The notes: generated by a model not told the origin, from the letters alone. Shown: positions 1 through 13,479, counted from the stretch's first letter. The stretch is DNA of 64,000 bases from Syncephalis fuscata (GCA_025786725.1 JAHLTZ010000013.1:372001-436000), one strand, 5' to 3'. A program made the numbers and translations.

Positions 1-2438
1 ATGGACAGCGTGACAAATTAATATTTAACAACAGTTTGCTAATGCCGGCCATTCCGCTCGCTCAGCTGAAATAATACCATGATTTAATTTTACTCGTCCC
101 AATATAGGCAAAATATGATTTTACGGATGCACAAAGCACAGAGTATTTAATACTAAGGCCACAACGATAAATTTTAAAAATTACAGCTTCTAAATAAAAA
201 CTGTTTGCCTTTAACCTTTATAGTGCTGTTTCACCAACATAGCATTTTATTCTTTTTAGAAAATATAAGCCTCCATTTAACGGAAAAACTATAAAAATTT
301 TAATAAGCAATTGGATATGAAACACATGGCATCAACAACAATGTTATGTATTCTTTAAAAATATCGTTTTCACATGGGAGTATTGCTTGTCATGCAATGT
401 TGACTTGGCACCTTACAATGTATTTTGAAAAAAACAGGCAAAACAGTTAAACTAAACAACGGAAGCTCACAAAGCAACAAAAACTAAAACTATTATCATT
501 TAATAAAAATAAACCCAATAAGTGATAACTCATGCGAATAACTATGATACTTGGCTTTGTATTAATTATATGAACTATTGAGAATATTCGTTATATAGTT
601 ATTGTGCCATTTTTAATTTTGAAATGCCAGAAGTAATGAACAAGCAATACTTTAGTGTTGCAATAGCTCATAATTCAAGTTGTTTGTTGCAACAAAAATT
701 TAAAATAGGCCTTGTACCAATTAAATGCCCTATCAGTCAAAACAATAGCAAAATGATTGTGCTACATTATTGCCGTGTTACGAAAACACTTCATTCATTC
801 TACATGACATGGTCGAACCGTGTAATAATATAGCATAAATTGATATGTAGATTTCTACTGTGTACATGTGGGATTATTGATAGTATAGTGTTATCTATAT
901 AAATAGTAAGTATACTGGGGCAATCATTAAACTGTATATTACCTACACTACGAAGACACTAATAATAATAATTTAGTCATGTGATTTTTAATATATCTTT
1001 ATTACCATATATGGCAATAATAATTAATATTGCATATAATCACGTGACCAAATTACACACAACATTGATGTAGCCATCACCTAGCACGCGACTCAGTATC
1101 CCAACTAACATACTTAGTAAATAACCAGGACCTTTAAAAGGGCTCTGCCACTTTTATTCCAACATTCAATACATTAAACAAGTACTAGTTTACATTAAGT
1201 AAATCAATGCTCATATTCTACATCAAAAAGAAGAAATGAACAAGTTCTTCCTTTATAAATGTTTCTCAATGCAGCTTATTTTAGTATAAAAAACATTATT
1301 TGTTATTATCTTAAATAAAAATTATCAGTTACTTTATTTTATTTTATATTAGTTTTATTACAAGTGCTATCTAATTTATTATTAAGACTAGCGTAGTCAT
1401 GATTACTTAAGGATTATTATTGTCTTTACAAAATTACAATTGATCAAGTAAGCTACTGGTTATAACATTAATCTATTAATATACATTAAAATTAGACATG
1501 TCAGACCTTGAAAATCTACCTAACTAACCACACAACACCCATCCCAACAACTGGTGATATTTGCCACCACTTACACTTTTTACCGCATGAATAGTCATAT
1601 GGATTATTCAACTATATGATTAATCTTATGACAACTCATATAAACAATATCACCTGAGCTCATGACAATTAAGATCGTCAACATCATTAGCGACGTCATA
1701 TTATTATCATTATTATCATTATTATGATTATTATTGCACTAATATACTAACTATTTGTTTAGTATATGAACCAACATATTTTGTCAATCAAATAAACATG
1801 ATCTTACATCCAATCGTTCACTTTCCTATCTACAATACATATTTTGTTGCTAAAATACTACGATAGTTTGAAAATAGTGACTTTGACAACAACATAGCAT
1901 ATATAATATATTCTGTTTGTGTTATTAGTATATTCATAAAAGTGAATGATTTGTATATTTAATACAACTAGATGATGATATCATTACTACACTTTTCTTT
2001 CTGTCAGATACCCAGTATTATCATCTAATTTATACTAAATATACTCTATCACATATTCTATTTAGTTATTGTATTAAACCAATATTATTATAGGCATGTT
2101 CATTGCTGTTATTGCTACATAAGTGTGCATCATTCGGCCAACACAGCTACTTCAATGCTAAATTAAAGCAAATCTATCATACCCGACACATTATATATAA
2201 ATAAAGCTATTAATAAATACACAATTCTTGTAAATAAAACAAAGCAAATAATGTAGATTAAGAACAAACAAAGGAACAAAAATATATAAATTACATGAGA
2301 TAAAGGCAACAACAATATATTTATTGATCACTCATGCATATGCGCAATTAACGTAGTGCCCATTATAATTTAAAATAATACTAAAAGTCTATTATTCTAG
2401 CTGTATACTGTTGTACATAATTTATATCTATTAGCGTG
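1..2438. other. AT-rich intergenic stretch, no gene seen
   Basis: No reading frame here shows spliced continuity, a domain motif or a convincing start context. The sequence is very AT-rich, with short triplet or hexamer tracts (for example repeated TTATCA around 1699-1735). The only long frame (624-833) is low-complexity and looks like noise. It lies beyond the 3' end of the Dlt1 gene. Confidence 0.6.
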
Positions 2439-3440
2439 CTATTCTATGAGGAGCTGACTGTATTCTAAACGAACTCGATGTAAGCTAGAAACTTGTTTTA
2501 TATCTTGAAACCGCTTACCTTTGCATGATCACACTGACCAATTTCATAAAATCCACATACTGTGCCTCCGTCCAAGAGTCGCTGCCAAACCTTGCCGCCT
2601 CGTAGGCATTTACATAGACGCGTGCTATTTGACGATCAATGACCGAGTACGTGACAAGCATATCAAAGTATTGATGTGCTGTCATGCCAGGTGTTCGCTG
2701 CGGAATCGATAACTGTACTTGTGCCTCCTCGGCTATTATCGTTACATCAGACTAGAATTGCTTATTATTGTATATTTATCCATATAACCTACCAATAATG
2801 TCAAATGTTTCACATGCTGATGCGGTAAATTGTACGTTATCAAGTGCACTATCTAGCAGAATTGACGATCATATATCAGTCAGCCATTGTATACTATATT
2901 CTTGTAAACTGTAATGGCCAGCAAACAATAGTTACCTGGTTGGCCCCAGCCTGGCCGTACACTTTCTTCCGGCAATGGTTTAATATCCGTGCGGATCTGA
3001 TCAACTTTCGCCAACTCTTCATGCACCATAACAAAAAGCCGCTATTTATCAGATACCGCAAAGTGTTTTAGTTAGCTGATGTATGAATAGTATACTTACA
3101 CTGTACCTTTGGAAGATCCTCAATACGAATTGGAATTGCACTTCGTGGAATAGCGTGTTTTGCTCGTCTCATAGCAAGTACCCGTGTGCAGCTAAGAAGT
3201 GTAGCCAGAACGCCCTGAACAATAAACACTCGGCATTAGTTGAGTAGCAATACAGTAGCAGGTTATAATCACCAAGAAAAGATACGAAGAGCCTATTGCT
3301 AGCAAGCTTCGATAATCCCGGCCATCTGTGGCAGCTTGATAAAGAATATCATAGGCAGCACCGGCCAAACAGGCAGATGCCCCAAGTATGAATACGCTAA
3401 GAGAAGCACGGTAGAGAAGACCACGATGTGTACGTTTCAT
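2439..3440 (-). CDS. DLT1: Dlt1-family membrane protein (Defect at low temperature protein 1)
   Basis: Six exons read 3440-3273, 3214-3107, 3041-2936, 2852-2793, 2732-2519 and 2484-2439, giving 233 codons with no frame break. Residues ~8-33 and ~44-62 are hydrophobic and form two N-terminal membrane helices. They are followed by the motif IPRSAIPIRIEDLPK and a cytosolic tail with the conserved Tyr/Phe-rich C-terminal region (QYFDMLVTYSVID, then FMKLVSVIMQ). This matches the fungal Dlt1 family, in which two membrane spans precede an IPKxxIPIxxxDVPK-type motif. Its biochemical role is not established; yeast mutants are cold-sensitive. The start is the only Met upstream of helix 1. The second intron uses donor GTACAG because only that keeps phase. 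The gene is divergent from the dysferlin-domain gene at 4216. Confidence 0.85.
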
Positions 3441-4215
3441 TATACCGCTACTGCTACTGCTATTACCGCTGCTATTGCCACTACACCGACTATACGGTTA
3501 TTATTGCTTTGTAATTCCTTGACAAAACAAGGCAAGGGGTAAGAGGTTGGAGAAAAGTAAAAGAATTATATTACAGCCTATTTGGCTCTAGTGAATGACT
3601 GTTATACATTTGTCAGTGCACATTACAAATAATTTTACTTGATCTATTGACCAATTAATAAACAAAACTCCAGTATACTTACAACTAAGTGATGTCCATC
3701 AAGATGATTGCTTTTGACTGTTCTTGTAATTACTATGTCTAGCATAGTAATTAATACCGTGGTGAAAGTAAGTTTTATTTGCATAATATGCTGCTAATAT
3801 TAGTTGTAGTGAAAATGAACAGCATCAGCAGTTCTCATGGTCACGACTACAATTTTAACAGCACGTTTAGTTCATGCCAAGAGGGTAGCACGTACACTTT
3901 ACATTGTGCAGTATCCATTTTACTATACTGCCAATTTATAGCAATACTTAAACTATCGTAATTGATCGATATTGGCCATGCTACCAAGGATCATATGCCG
4001 TCTAGCGCATGTTGTCCATTCATATGACGACATTTGCATTACTTGCCACCTTATAGGCAGTGGCAGTCACGAGTGTTTTCAGTTCACCCTTTCGTGGTCG
4101 CCCACTTTCTTAGTTGCCCTCGGTTTTCTCGCCTTTCATTTTCATTAACGACAACTTTTATATTTCTTCTACCTTTGCCGTGTCTGCTATATTAGGCTGA
4201 AGCGATCCAGCCCTG
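3441..4215. other. Intergenic region between divergent genes
   Basis: Non-coding spacer that should hold the promoters of Dlt1 (leftward) and the dysferlin-domain gene (rightward). Pyrimidine-rich stretches occur at about 4130-4180. No coding continuity or RNA gene was recognised. Confidence 0.5.
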
Positions 4216-5565
4216 ATGGCGACTAACAACTCGGTTGGAAGCCAACGATTGCCGTCGCTTATGGTGGCCGATAAGGCCCCACCATCTCTTTCGGTGGACC
4301 GACCGCAAGTAACAGGATTGGTAAGTGTCTATGTCGGGTACTAGCTAGCGATTAGAAAACAAAGAGCGCCGATAGAACTAAGAAGCTAACCTGGCCTAAT
4401 ACTATTTATTAGCGGTCACCAGCACGATCTATACGGCACACCGACAGCGATGCCGGCTCTATAAGATCTCTATCGTCGGAAACAACCTACGAGTTTGAAG
4501 CAGTCTACGAGAATCAACGAGGGTCAGTCAGTCTAGCGTTTATTTGCTTAAAGCTAACATTTGAGTAGCATGTTTGTATTTGGCGTTCCAAAATTCAGCG
4601 CCAAAATGTAAGTATTTGCTAAATGAGCGTCAATTTGTGATGGATTAATTTACGCTGTTGATCTATTTAGGCTCAATGTCATCGATCCACCACCGTGGTC
4701 AGATAGTGAATTTCGGTAATGATAAATAGATTGTTGATTATTTGCCATTGCTTATTCAAAATACTAGATTTGTATCACCCAACTTGCACTCCTACCAACT
4801 GCCAGATCCTAACTGGGAGTGGGCACATCCTGAATGGACAATTGATATGTCGTATGACGTTGACGAAGAGGGCTGGGAGTATGCCTTTCACTTTCATAAT
4901 TCTTATTGGCATGGTACGAGATAATGGATAGCGAAAATGGCGACTAACACGTAATTAGGTACTTACAATGTTGTTCGGTCGTTTGTACGTAGGAGACGAT
5001 GGGTTCGACTGCGCAGACGCAAGGTAAGACAAGCATTGGAGTGAAAGTCATTTAGTAATTAGCCGTGTCCATAAGTTGCATAATGAAACAAATATCCATG
5101 GACATCCTATACGGTCACGTAGGCCATCGGCACAACCGAATGCACGTGTATCCTCGGTTGGATCAACGGACCAAGAGTTCAATCGCCAGCAGAACTGGCT
5201 AGTTTCAATGCGTCGTATGCGGATAGACCGGGAAAAACTTGATTATTTGAATCAGTTATTGGAAAGTTCCGCGGGTACAGAGCGATGGTTAACCAACGAA
5301 ATGGTAAGTATTAGGTGGAAATCAATCTAAAATCGCAATTAACGCGATGGCTATTTGTAGCTATTGCAATTTTTATATACGCTTGATTATCACGCCAATC
5401 GCTATCGAGCAATTGAGGTAAGCTGATAACCATTTGTATACGTCGTACTTATTTGCAGTATAGTTAATGAAAAAACATGGATATGAACCGCCATGGACGT
5501 CAGGTATTGACGCATTTACTTTTTATACCGACCGTATAGCATTACAACAACTCAGTTCAAAATAA
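4216..5565 (+). CDS. Dysferlin-domain (Spo73/Pex23-like) protein
   Basis: Nine exons (4216-4320, 4413-4522, 4569-4607, 4671-4715, 4768-4913, 4959-5023, 5076-5303, 5361-5417, 5464-5565) encode 298 residues in one unbroken frame. After a disordered Ser/Arg-rich head (~65 residues) comes a DysF domain. It carries YEFEAVYENQRG, FVFGVPKFSAK, a DPPPW motif, LPDPNWEWAHPEW and DVDEEGWEYAF, and ends with FVRRRRWVRLRRRK, the dysferlin C-terminal arginine/tryptophan signature. The tail is helical. In fungi this arrangement occurs in Spo73 (prospore membrane) and in peroxisomal Pex23/30-type proteins. No Pex23-type membrane helices are visible here, so a soluble Spo73-like protein is more likely. Function is inferred from the domain only. 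Confidence 0.85.
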
Positions 5566-6589
5566 GGATTCTTGGCATTGTTTAATAAGATAGTTTTTAT
5601 AGTTGTACCTATTCTTACTCAGTGTATATCGAATCAATTGGGTAGTAATATATTTAATAAATTATAAACATATTATACCGGCAGTTCTACTTGATAGTAA
5701 TTACGTTTATCGCTATAAATCATTATATTTTGCTAGTAATACCATATATTGATGTAGCTGTGCCACTTTCTATCCTGATGTAGAATCTATTATATCATAG
5801 ACTAATTTATGGTACAATAATCGTTATATTTAGTAAAACAACACCTAACAGTATGACTAATAAATGTTAATATATATATATATGTACTGTAATATATTCT
5901 TTAAACGGGCTTTATCTATTATTAAAAGCTCTATACGATTTGATTTTATTTCTTTTCTGTCACACTTCCTCCGCTGTTTTAATTAATACTACTCTTGCAA
6001 CATCGTCAATTATAAAGGCTTATTGAAATTCCATGCTTATTTAATGTACTTTTTTCTTTTAAAAACAATGGGAAAATAATTTATGTATATTTTACTCTAA
6101 ACGTAAATCATTGTAACAACTTAAAGTGTCATTTTATGAATAACTGTTATTTACACTGTGCATATCTGCATATCTGTTATTAATTAGCGTATTTTTTTCC
6201 CAACTCTACTTCTTTTGCATGTCACCATTTATAATTGACACATTTATATCAGTGTCAACACGTCTATTAAACGCAAAGCTTTATACTTTCTATCTATTAA
6301 TCAGCCCATTCTATTTTATAAACGTATTTGCGGTGTGTGTGGTGTGTGGATGCTAGCAGTGCATTGTTGCCGTTTAGAAAGACGTCCACTCAATTATCGA
6401 GTATTTCCTTTTCTCTCTCTTTCGTTATCATCTTTCAATTTTACTAGTTTCTCCTGCGCCTTTCACTTTGGACGTCATCGAGCTTGCTTTGCCACGTTCA
6501 GACATTCAACTAGTTAATTTCTAGATACAGCGATCGCTATATGCGTGTATACGTGTGTAGAGGGTGGATGTATATTTGTTATTAGGCCG
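5566..6589. other. Intergenic region; CT-rich promoter-like tract
   Basis: No coding signal. It holds a short TA run (about 5870-5883) and a CT-rich stretch at 6405-6440 directly upstream of the XMAP215-like gene, as is common in fungal promoters. I looked specifically for upstream TOG-domain exons of the next gene and saw none. Confidence 0.5.
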
Positions 6590-9021
6590 ATGAGTGATCT
6601 TGCACCGCAAGATCCGTTTTGGCAGGCGCCACAATGTCCCAGCAAGCTATCGCTGGCCTTTTTAGTTAGCCGCATATACACGGCCGAGATAACATTGACC
6701 GTACAGAGTCTGATTGAACTGCAACAACACTTGAATGCACCAGTATTAACCGACACCTTGCTACGTGAGCTTGATAGCTTACTCGAGGCTATACGTATCG
6801 ACTTGAACGCGCAACCCCTTGCTTCTTACCGCGGAGAAAGGCGAGGGCATGACACCCGAGGCAATAGCGAAGGCACAGCTGTTTGATCATTTACTAGCTT
6901 ATGCTTGATTATATTTGGTAAAGAAGAAACGGCACAGGTTATTTCGGAAGAACCATGGCGCCGCTTATTGGAGTGTATTACACATATGGTGGTAGAAGAG
7001 GATATTCGCCCATATAATATTCTTGTCAATCGGATGCTTCGACTAAGCGATCGTAATTTAACATTTCGGTAAGCAATATCGATGATAAACAAGATATACA
7101 AGTACCAATGCTAATATGAATACCATTACTGTTTAGTGTACTGTTAACGTTGCTTGAACGGACGGCACTTGAACTATCGCCTTATGACGAGCCGGATAGC
7201 TCAGCTGTGAAATTCGTCGGTTTGGTAATGCGCTATATATGGCGTCGTACCAAGTCAATAGCCGAGGATGTACGTGATGGTCTAATTCAAGTAGACCAGC
7301 TATTGCAAGAATGCCATTTATTTATTGCAGCATCGCCACCGGCCATTTGGGTACGCCGAACTGATGAACAATATCCATTGACGAACCAGCCATTACGTAC
7401 AGTCAAAACGATTCTACACGAATTGGCCGGTGAACTTGGGATTAAAGTGTTGGACATTTGCCGCCAGGCCATACCAGCAGCCGGTAACAAAGGTTATATT
7501 TACCTGTATCTTGAACGTGTACTTGAAGAAGGTAATGCTCGTGTAGCAGCTGCCATTGCCTCAGATACGCCAATGGATAAAGCCAATGCAGCAGCAGTTA
7601 CCACCATAACCATTGTGACAAACGAAATAGCTAATAGTAAACAGAATAATAGCGCAGTTTCTAGTACTAGTCAAGCCGTTGAAATAGATGCAAGAGCTAC
7701 AGTAACAACGAACGACGATGTCAATGAAGCGCCATTACCTACAATTGCTACAACTGCAGCACTAGCTGTGGCCTCGGGAATGACGGCCAATGCAGATATA
7801 ATACCGATGCCAAACGATGAAAAAAAAACGATAGAAAACAACAACAACAACAACAATGAAGAAGAAGAGGAAAGAGAAGGAGAAGAGGACGAACATGATG
7901 GTAACGAAGAAAATGCCCATCATGAAGAGGCTAATAGTAAAGAAGCCGAAGAAGACGAGTCTTTAACAAGAAAATCGGCAGCTTTTTTACTACAAGATGG
8001 TACTCATTATAAGTTTCCTGGTCGTCCAGGGTTTACAATTCTACATAAATCAAGACGACGTGTCTTACACGCCCGACCACCATCTGCTCGTAAATCTACC
8101 ACACCCGTAAAAAATGACAGCCCTGTTCCAATCGCAACTACAATAACTGTGACAGCCACTCCATTAGCTGAAGTGGCGCCACCAGCACCATTCATTGCTG
8201 CAACTACCGCACCTGCAGCTGATTCCACCACACAAATACCTATTCATCCATCTGACTTTCGGCCTGATCCAGAACTTTGTCTTAAACTAACTTCAATGTT
8301 TGCCAAACTATTCATAGCCGAAGAACGTGAAGAAGTAAGTAATACGGGGGATTAATAGGAAATGGCAGCGATTAAACAATCTATACCGTGCCATTATCAT
8401 TCATGCGTGCACCTATCAACGTAGACATTCGGTGATGTATGTCATTAATTCCATTATTAGGGCATCAAGGAACTGAGCGAACTCCGGCTTGAATGTCCAC
8501 TTACCGATGATTTTATTAGAAGCCAGCTATCTCGTTCCACGCCAGCATTCAAAGAGGAGATTGTTAAACTGTTACAGGAAGCATTTGCAGCAAATCAAGA
8601 TCAAACAGTGCCATTATCGACGGAACTTGGAATGAGGTTGGCAAATAGCAACTTTAACGCAGAACAAACAAATCATCATGACCAATTTACGTTTGTTCCT
8701 GCAGTTGAAGAAGCACGGCGGGTTATTTTCACAGCTACTCAAAATAGCAGTGGTCGAGATAGACGTAGAAAAACCACAGTAGCACCTTTAAATACTGATA
8801 ATTTGAATGGTATTAATGAAACAACACCATTGGATGGATCTTTAGCCAATACAGCAATGAATCCACCAACATCACCATTTTCATTTTCAGTGCCATTTTC
8901 ATTCTCTTTTACTAATAGTAATAGCAACAACAACAATGATACAAGTAGAACCAATGGCAATACTACCAGCCAAACCAACGTATCTACCTCCAATACAAGT
9001 AGCAGCATAAAACACAAATAA
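6590..9021 (+). CDS. XMAP215/Stu2/Alp14 C-terminal-like protein without TOG array
   Basis: Exons 6590-7068, 7137-8334 and 8461-9021, about 745 residues. Residues ~15-300 follow the C-terminal helical region of animal XMAP215/ch-TOG. The landmarks, in order, are a segment around IYTAEITLTVQSLIEL, LFDHLLAYA/LIIFGKEE, LRTVKTILHELAGELG, and FAKLFIAEEREE/GIKELSELRLECP. A long Ala/Thr/Asn/Glu-rich linker (~360-560) separates the last two. XMAP215 proteins are microtubule polymerases whose N-terminal TOG domains bind tubulin; none is encoded here or upstream. The reading frame changes near 6825-6832 and returns near 6902-6906. Between these points the third frame matches the family without gaps, so I treat the changes as sequence errors or recent lesions. 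It could be a split gene whose TOG half lies elsewhere. Confidence 0.7.
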
Positions 9022-9345
9022 TTTTACTGGGATAAATTGTAGTCATATAACAAAGAATAAGTCAAATATTGCATTTTTCGTATTTAAATCAGCCATTTAC
9101 TGAAATTCAAACAAAAAGTAACTATTCTTATTACAATTATAATAATGGTTGTATTAAATATTAACATTTAATTATTGGTCATTTTTTGCTTATATCTATA
9201 TCAGTATAGCTATGAATTTCAATTAAAATTACATCTATTATTAACATAGAATAGTGCATTGTGTTGATCAATTGATAATACCAAGTATATACAAAATGTT
9301 AAATGTTTTACTAATGTTTTATTCCAAGCCAATACAAATAGACCT
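9022..9345. other. Convergent intergenic spacer
   Basis: AT-rich spacer between the 3' ends of the XMAP215-like gene and the HAD nucleotidase. Nothing but presumed 3' UTRs. Confidence 0.5.
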
Positions 9346-10499
9346 TTACCATAGTTCAGGTAATACGGTCGGTATATCTGTGACCCTTTTCAATTGATAA
9401 TGACCTGCTGTGCTGCGATCTGGTTCCGTAGTTATATGGATTGCCGTCCAGCCAAGTGTCTAAATAATACTTGGTTATAATCTTGTTATTAGGTACAATT
9501 CAACTTACTCTAGCCGTTTCAATATTATTTGCTGTATCATCGACAAAGTAGCATGCGTGTGGCGTATTAATATTTGCTTCCTGCATAGCTCTAGTATAAG
9601 CACGAGCCTCTAATAAATATACAATTAATTAACTATTAATACAAATAGTCTATTATTATTGTTATTACCAGGTTTACAAGGAAAGTCAGGTTCAGCGTAG
9701 TCGCAATATGTAATGCCTTCAAATTGATCACCTATGCCAAGTGCAGCAAGTACTCGTTTTGCATGCTATGTTAATGTTAATACTGCTATTATTACCATGA
9801 TTTATGTTGTTAACAAACTTACTGGTAAACCGGCATTAGTAAATGCCCATTTACGTGTTTTTAGTTGTTGTAACATATCACGTAATTCAGAATCTGGTTT
9901 AATAAGTTCTTCAATCGGTAGACCACCATCAACTTCTTCATCTATTTAAACTATTAAAATACTATTAAATACAATACTGTTATAACACTTTACCATAATT
10001 GACTGGATCAACATCTAACTAATTGTTAAATAACGTAATATAATATATTATTGATTACTTACTATGATGTAACAATAGACCACGAATAGATAGCCCATAA
10101 TCGGTGTAATAACGTTTACATAATTCACGGGCTAAATTATTATTATTATTATTATTATTATTAGTAATTTGTATTAAACATTTGACTGTGTAGCGTACAA
10201 ATTATTACACTATCGATACTTACTTCTTTCTCTATCCTCTGAAATGCCTGCTTTAATTGCATAGTCGATAATACTAGTTTAATTTTATGATTTAATTAAA
10301 TGGTATATACCTATATATATCTATATATATCTACTAATTTATTTGCTTACCGTTCACGCATAAGAACGTATATTTTAGTAGAAAGAGGATAGAGGCAGTT
10401 ATCGATATCGAAAAAGAATACTCGCTCATTTAACGGTATAGACTCGGTATCGGTCGTAATACCGAGTGTATTGTCAATTGAAGTTGCGTAGATAGTCAT
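9346..10499 (-). CDS. HAD-superfamily pyrimidine 5'-nucleotidase (SDT1/PHM8-like)
   Basis: At least seven small exons (first 10499-10351, second 10273-10224, last ending with the stop at 9346) splice into one open frame. HAD motif I is FFFDIDNCLYP, with the nucleophile Asp and the acid/base Asp two residues later. It is followed by the helical cap segment YYTDYGLSIRGLLLHH, NVDPVNY, motif II in WAFTNAG, FEGITYCDYAEPDFPCKP with the motif III Lys, and motif IV CYFVDDTANN. This is the order found in yeast Sdt1 and Phm8, which dephosphorylate UMP, CMP or lysophosphatidate. I chose the Met at 10499. An in-frame Met at 10556 would add 19 hydrophobic residues not seen in the family, although a leader cannot be excluded. 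It is divergently transcribed from the F-box gene at 11186. Confidence 0.85.
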
Positions 10500-11185
10500 C
10501 GTAACAAGAACAGCTATAGTAGTTAAGTAAATATTACTTAAATAACAAATGATCAAGCTACTGCTAAACTATTAACTGGTGCTAACTTGTTTTAATAATC
10601 AAACTATAGATGAGTACTGACGAACTTGACAATGGCGGAATAAGTTGAATGTAGCGGAGAAAATACACTTTTAGGTTGTATTAATAGTAGTAGTAGTAGT
10701 AACAGTGGCGGTAACACATTATCAATTTATTGGTATCGTCATTGCTGCACAGTCACTGCGTCATCAATTTAAAAAAGTATATTATTGTACCAACTAATAG
10801 AATAAATAGATTATTATAGATTCATTGTACTACAATTGCTATTCATTCTTACAAGCACTGTTATTAATATTTGATAGTAAATAAACAAATCAACATGTTA
10901 TCATGGCAAATACACTATGGAGAGATCCATTCTTTATTATAGATATAAAACAATTCATTCAATCTCCTGCATCTTTAAATGCACAAACAAACGTTACACT
11001 GTAACACGTTAACCGCCATAGTCTCCTCTCTTTTTGTTTCTACATTCATTTCATACAGCAATTATATAGCTATTTCTACCAATACTGACTATTTCTACGT
11101 TCTCTCTTTCACCTGTGTCTGTACTCTATTTGTTTGAAAGTTGTCTAGTCTAGACGTGGAACCACGCTTTTTTTACCGTTTGTTA
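10500..11185. other. Divergent promoter region
   Basis: Spacer between the HAD nucleotidase and the F-box/WD40 gene. It contains a short run of AGT triplets (~10685-10705) and CT-rich tracts at ~11022-11045 and ~11098-11115 just upstream of the + gene. No coding feature seen. Confidence 0.5.
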
Positions 11186-13479
11186 ATGTCTCATCCAACT
11201 GACGCACAATTCGATGAAGGCTACGACGATGGAACCCGTTCACTAGCTGACGTGCCAATTACACAAGAAGTACGAATAGAACAACTACTTGATAGTATAA
11301 GCGATTGGACAGATGGTCAAAAAGCTAGTAAGTAACTAGCTTGTAGATAATTGTCAAGCGATACATATAAATACTTTCTATTTATATTTACTATTCACTA
11401 TTTACTATTTTGTAATAGAATTGGCCCTTCAAATTTTAGGCATGTTACCAACGCAATTTGTAGCTCATATTGTTGAAGAAATCCAGCCTTGGTTATATCA
11501 TGACTTCATTACCGATCTACCGAGTGAACTTTCATTTCATATTCTATCCTTTCTTGATGCTCAAACACTCGGTCGAGTAAGCCAAGTATCACGCCAATGG
11601 AAAAGAGCAGTCAGTTCAAATCTGCTATGGAGAAAACTTTACGAAAATAATGGCTGGTCAATGAACCATAATCTTATTGAATGGTATAATGCATACGGTG
11701 AACGTATGTACCAAGAACAACTGGCCAACCAAGGTACAATGACTATTCATTGTATCGAGGAAATCTGTGATATAGAAGAGTCGCCATCTAAACAAGATAT
11801 ATACAGTACACCACCACACCAAATTGCTGTATCAAAGGATAAAATTACTATACCGAAATACAAAATTACCTTGCCAGAAAATAAGGTTATAACATCAAAA
11901 AGTGACATGACAACACCAAAGAGTAGGATTGCATCAACATCAGTACTATTGTCATCGACAAGTCAATTGGAACGAACACATCTACCTAATAATAATAGTA
12001 CAATAATAGTGGTAGTAGTAGTAGTGTAGTTAATGCAGCTACAGGTTCAATGGCTGTCATGGATCGTCGCGCATATCAAGCATTGCGTAAACAACCATCA
12101 AAGATTATAAACTCGTCTGAAACGATATTAAATGCACTGGTTGGCTCACTAGGTAAGTGGTAGTATATTTTATAGTTTAATTAATTATTGTATTAACTAG
12201 CAATTGGATGACAGCTGTTGTATCTTCTGTTGGTGTTATGGAGGATCCAACTATGACAACGTCTATGGATCAGCTTATTACAGTGCGGGATAATGCTGAG
12301 GTGTCATATATCGATGCTATGGATACAAGTGATGGCGATAAAGATGCAACTACACAACTGGATGAAAATAGTAACAACGAACAAGCATTAATCGAAGTAC
12401 CACGGCGATTACGTTGTATTGTACCCAATGCTGTATTATTAGTACCAGGTCATTATACGGTAGACTATCGACCCTGTGTCAACTGGCGTACACTTTATAG
12501 AACACGATGTGGTATTGAACGTCGTTGGCGTACATCCATCTATATGACTCGTTACCTACCAGGCCATGCAGAAGGCATTTACTGTGTACAGTTTGATGAA
12601 GATAAGATTATATCAGGATCACGCGACAATACAATACGGCTATGGGACATGGCCACCAGTGCTTGTGTTCAAACGCTAACTGGACACACAGCATCTGTAC
12701 TCTGTCTACAGTATGACAAACAGATACTTGTTAGTGGTGGCAGTGATGCCATTGCTATTATTTGGAATATGAAGACTGGCCAGCGTATTCATACACTTAC
12801 CGGCCATACCGATTCAGTACTCAATCTATGCTTTGACCATCGTTTTATCGTTACGTGTTCAAAGGATCGCACTATACGTGTGTGGGCCCGTAACAACTAC
12901 CGGCTTATTCATATGCTTGAAGGTCATCGGGTAGCCGTTAATGGTATTGCTTTACGTAATGACCTATTAGTATCGGTGAGTGGTGACCGCACCTTCCGAG
13001 TATGGGATATCCATACCGGTGCTTGTTTGCGTGTGGTTTCAGGACATACGCGTGGCATTGCTTGTGTACAGTTTGATGGTCAACGTGTATTTACCGGCAG
13101 TTCCGATCGATCCATTCGTATATGGGATGTAAAAACAGGCGAGTGTCTAGGTATACTTCAAGGACATGGTGATCTTGTACGCTCGTTAGATTACGACGGC
13201 CGATGGCTTATCAGTGGTAGTTATGATCATACAATTCGTATATGGGATCCAGATACACAGCGTGTTATTGCCGTGTTACGCAATGGTCATGATAATCGGT
13301 AAGTATTGATGGTAATAGTAATCTTAATATATGGTTAACTATTCTAACTAAATGCTATTAACTATACTAGTATTATCAAGGTTCATTTCAATGCATCCAA
13401 GATTGTTAGTTGTTCACAGGATAAAAAGATTGTAGTCTGGGACTATGCACATATGGTTGATACAACCTTTATTGTTTGA
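11186..13479 (+). CDS. F-box/WD40 SCF substrate receptor (Pof1/Met30/beta-TrCP-like)
   Basis: Exons 11186-11327, 11419-~11997, ~12030-12152, 12215-13298 and 13371-13479. An F-box follows residue ~75 (FITDLPSELSFHILSFLD, then LGRVSQVSRQWKRAV, then LLWRKLY). After a low-complexity Lys/Thr/Ser linker come seven WD40 repeats. Each starts at a GH dipeptide (GHAEG, GHTAS, GHTDS, GHRVA, GHTRG, GHGDL, GHDNR) and most end in WD, which closes a seven-blade propeller. Proteins of this architecture bind Skp1 through the F-box and present propeller-bound, often phosphorylated, substrates to the SCF ubiquitin ligase. The frame changes in a trinucleotide-rich stretch at 11990-12030. Either a 32-nt intron (11998-12029, weak GTACAA donor) or one missing base restores it. 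Intron 3 must end at 12214, because the nearer AG at 12200 gives a stop. Confidence 0.85.

Noticed and set aside
6885-6901. A 17-nt GT...AG segment that could be an intron in the XMAP215-like gene
   Set aside because: It is too short for splicing and would delete residues that align without gaps to XMAP215. A one-base error nearby explains the frame better.
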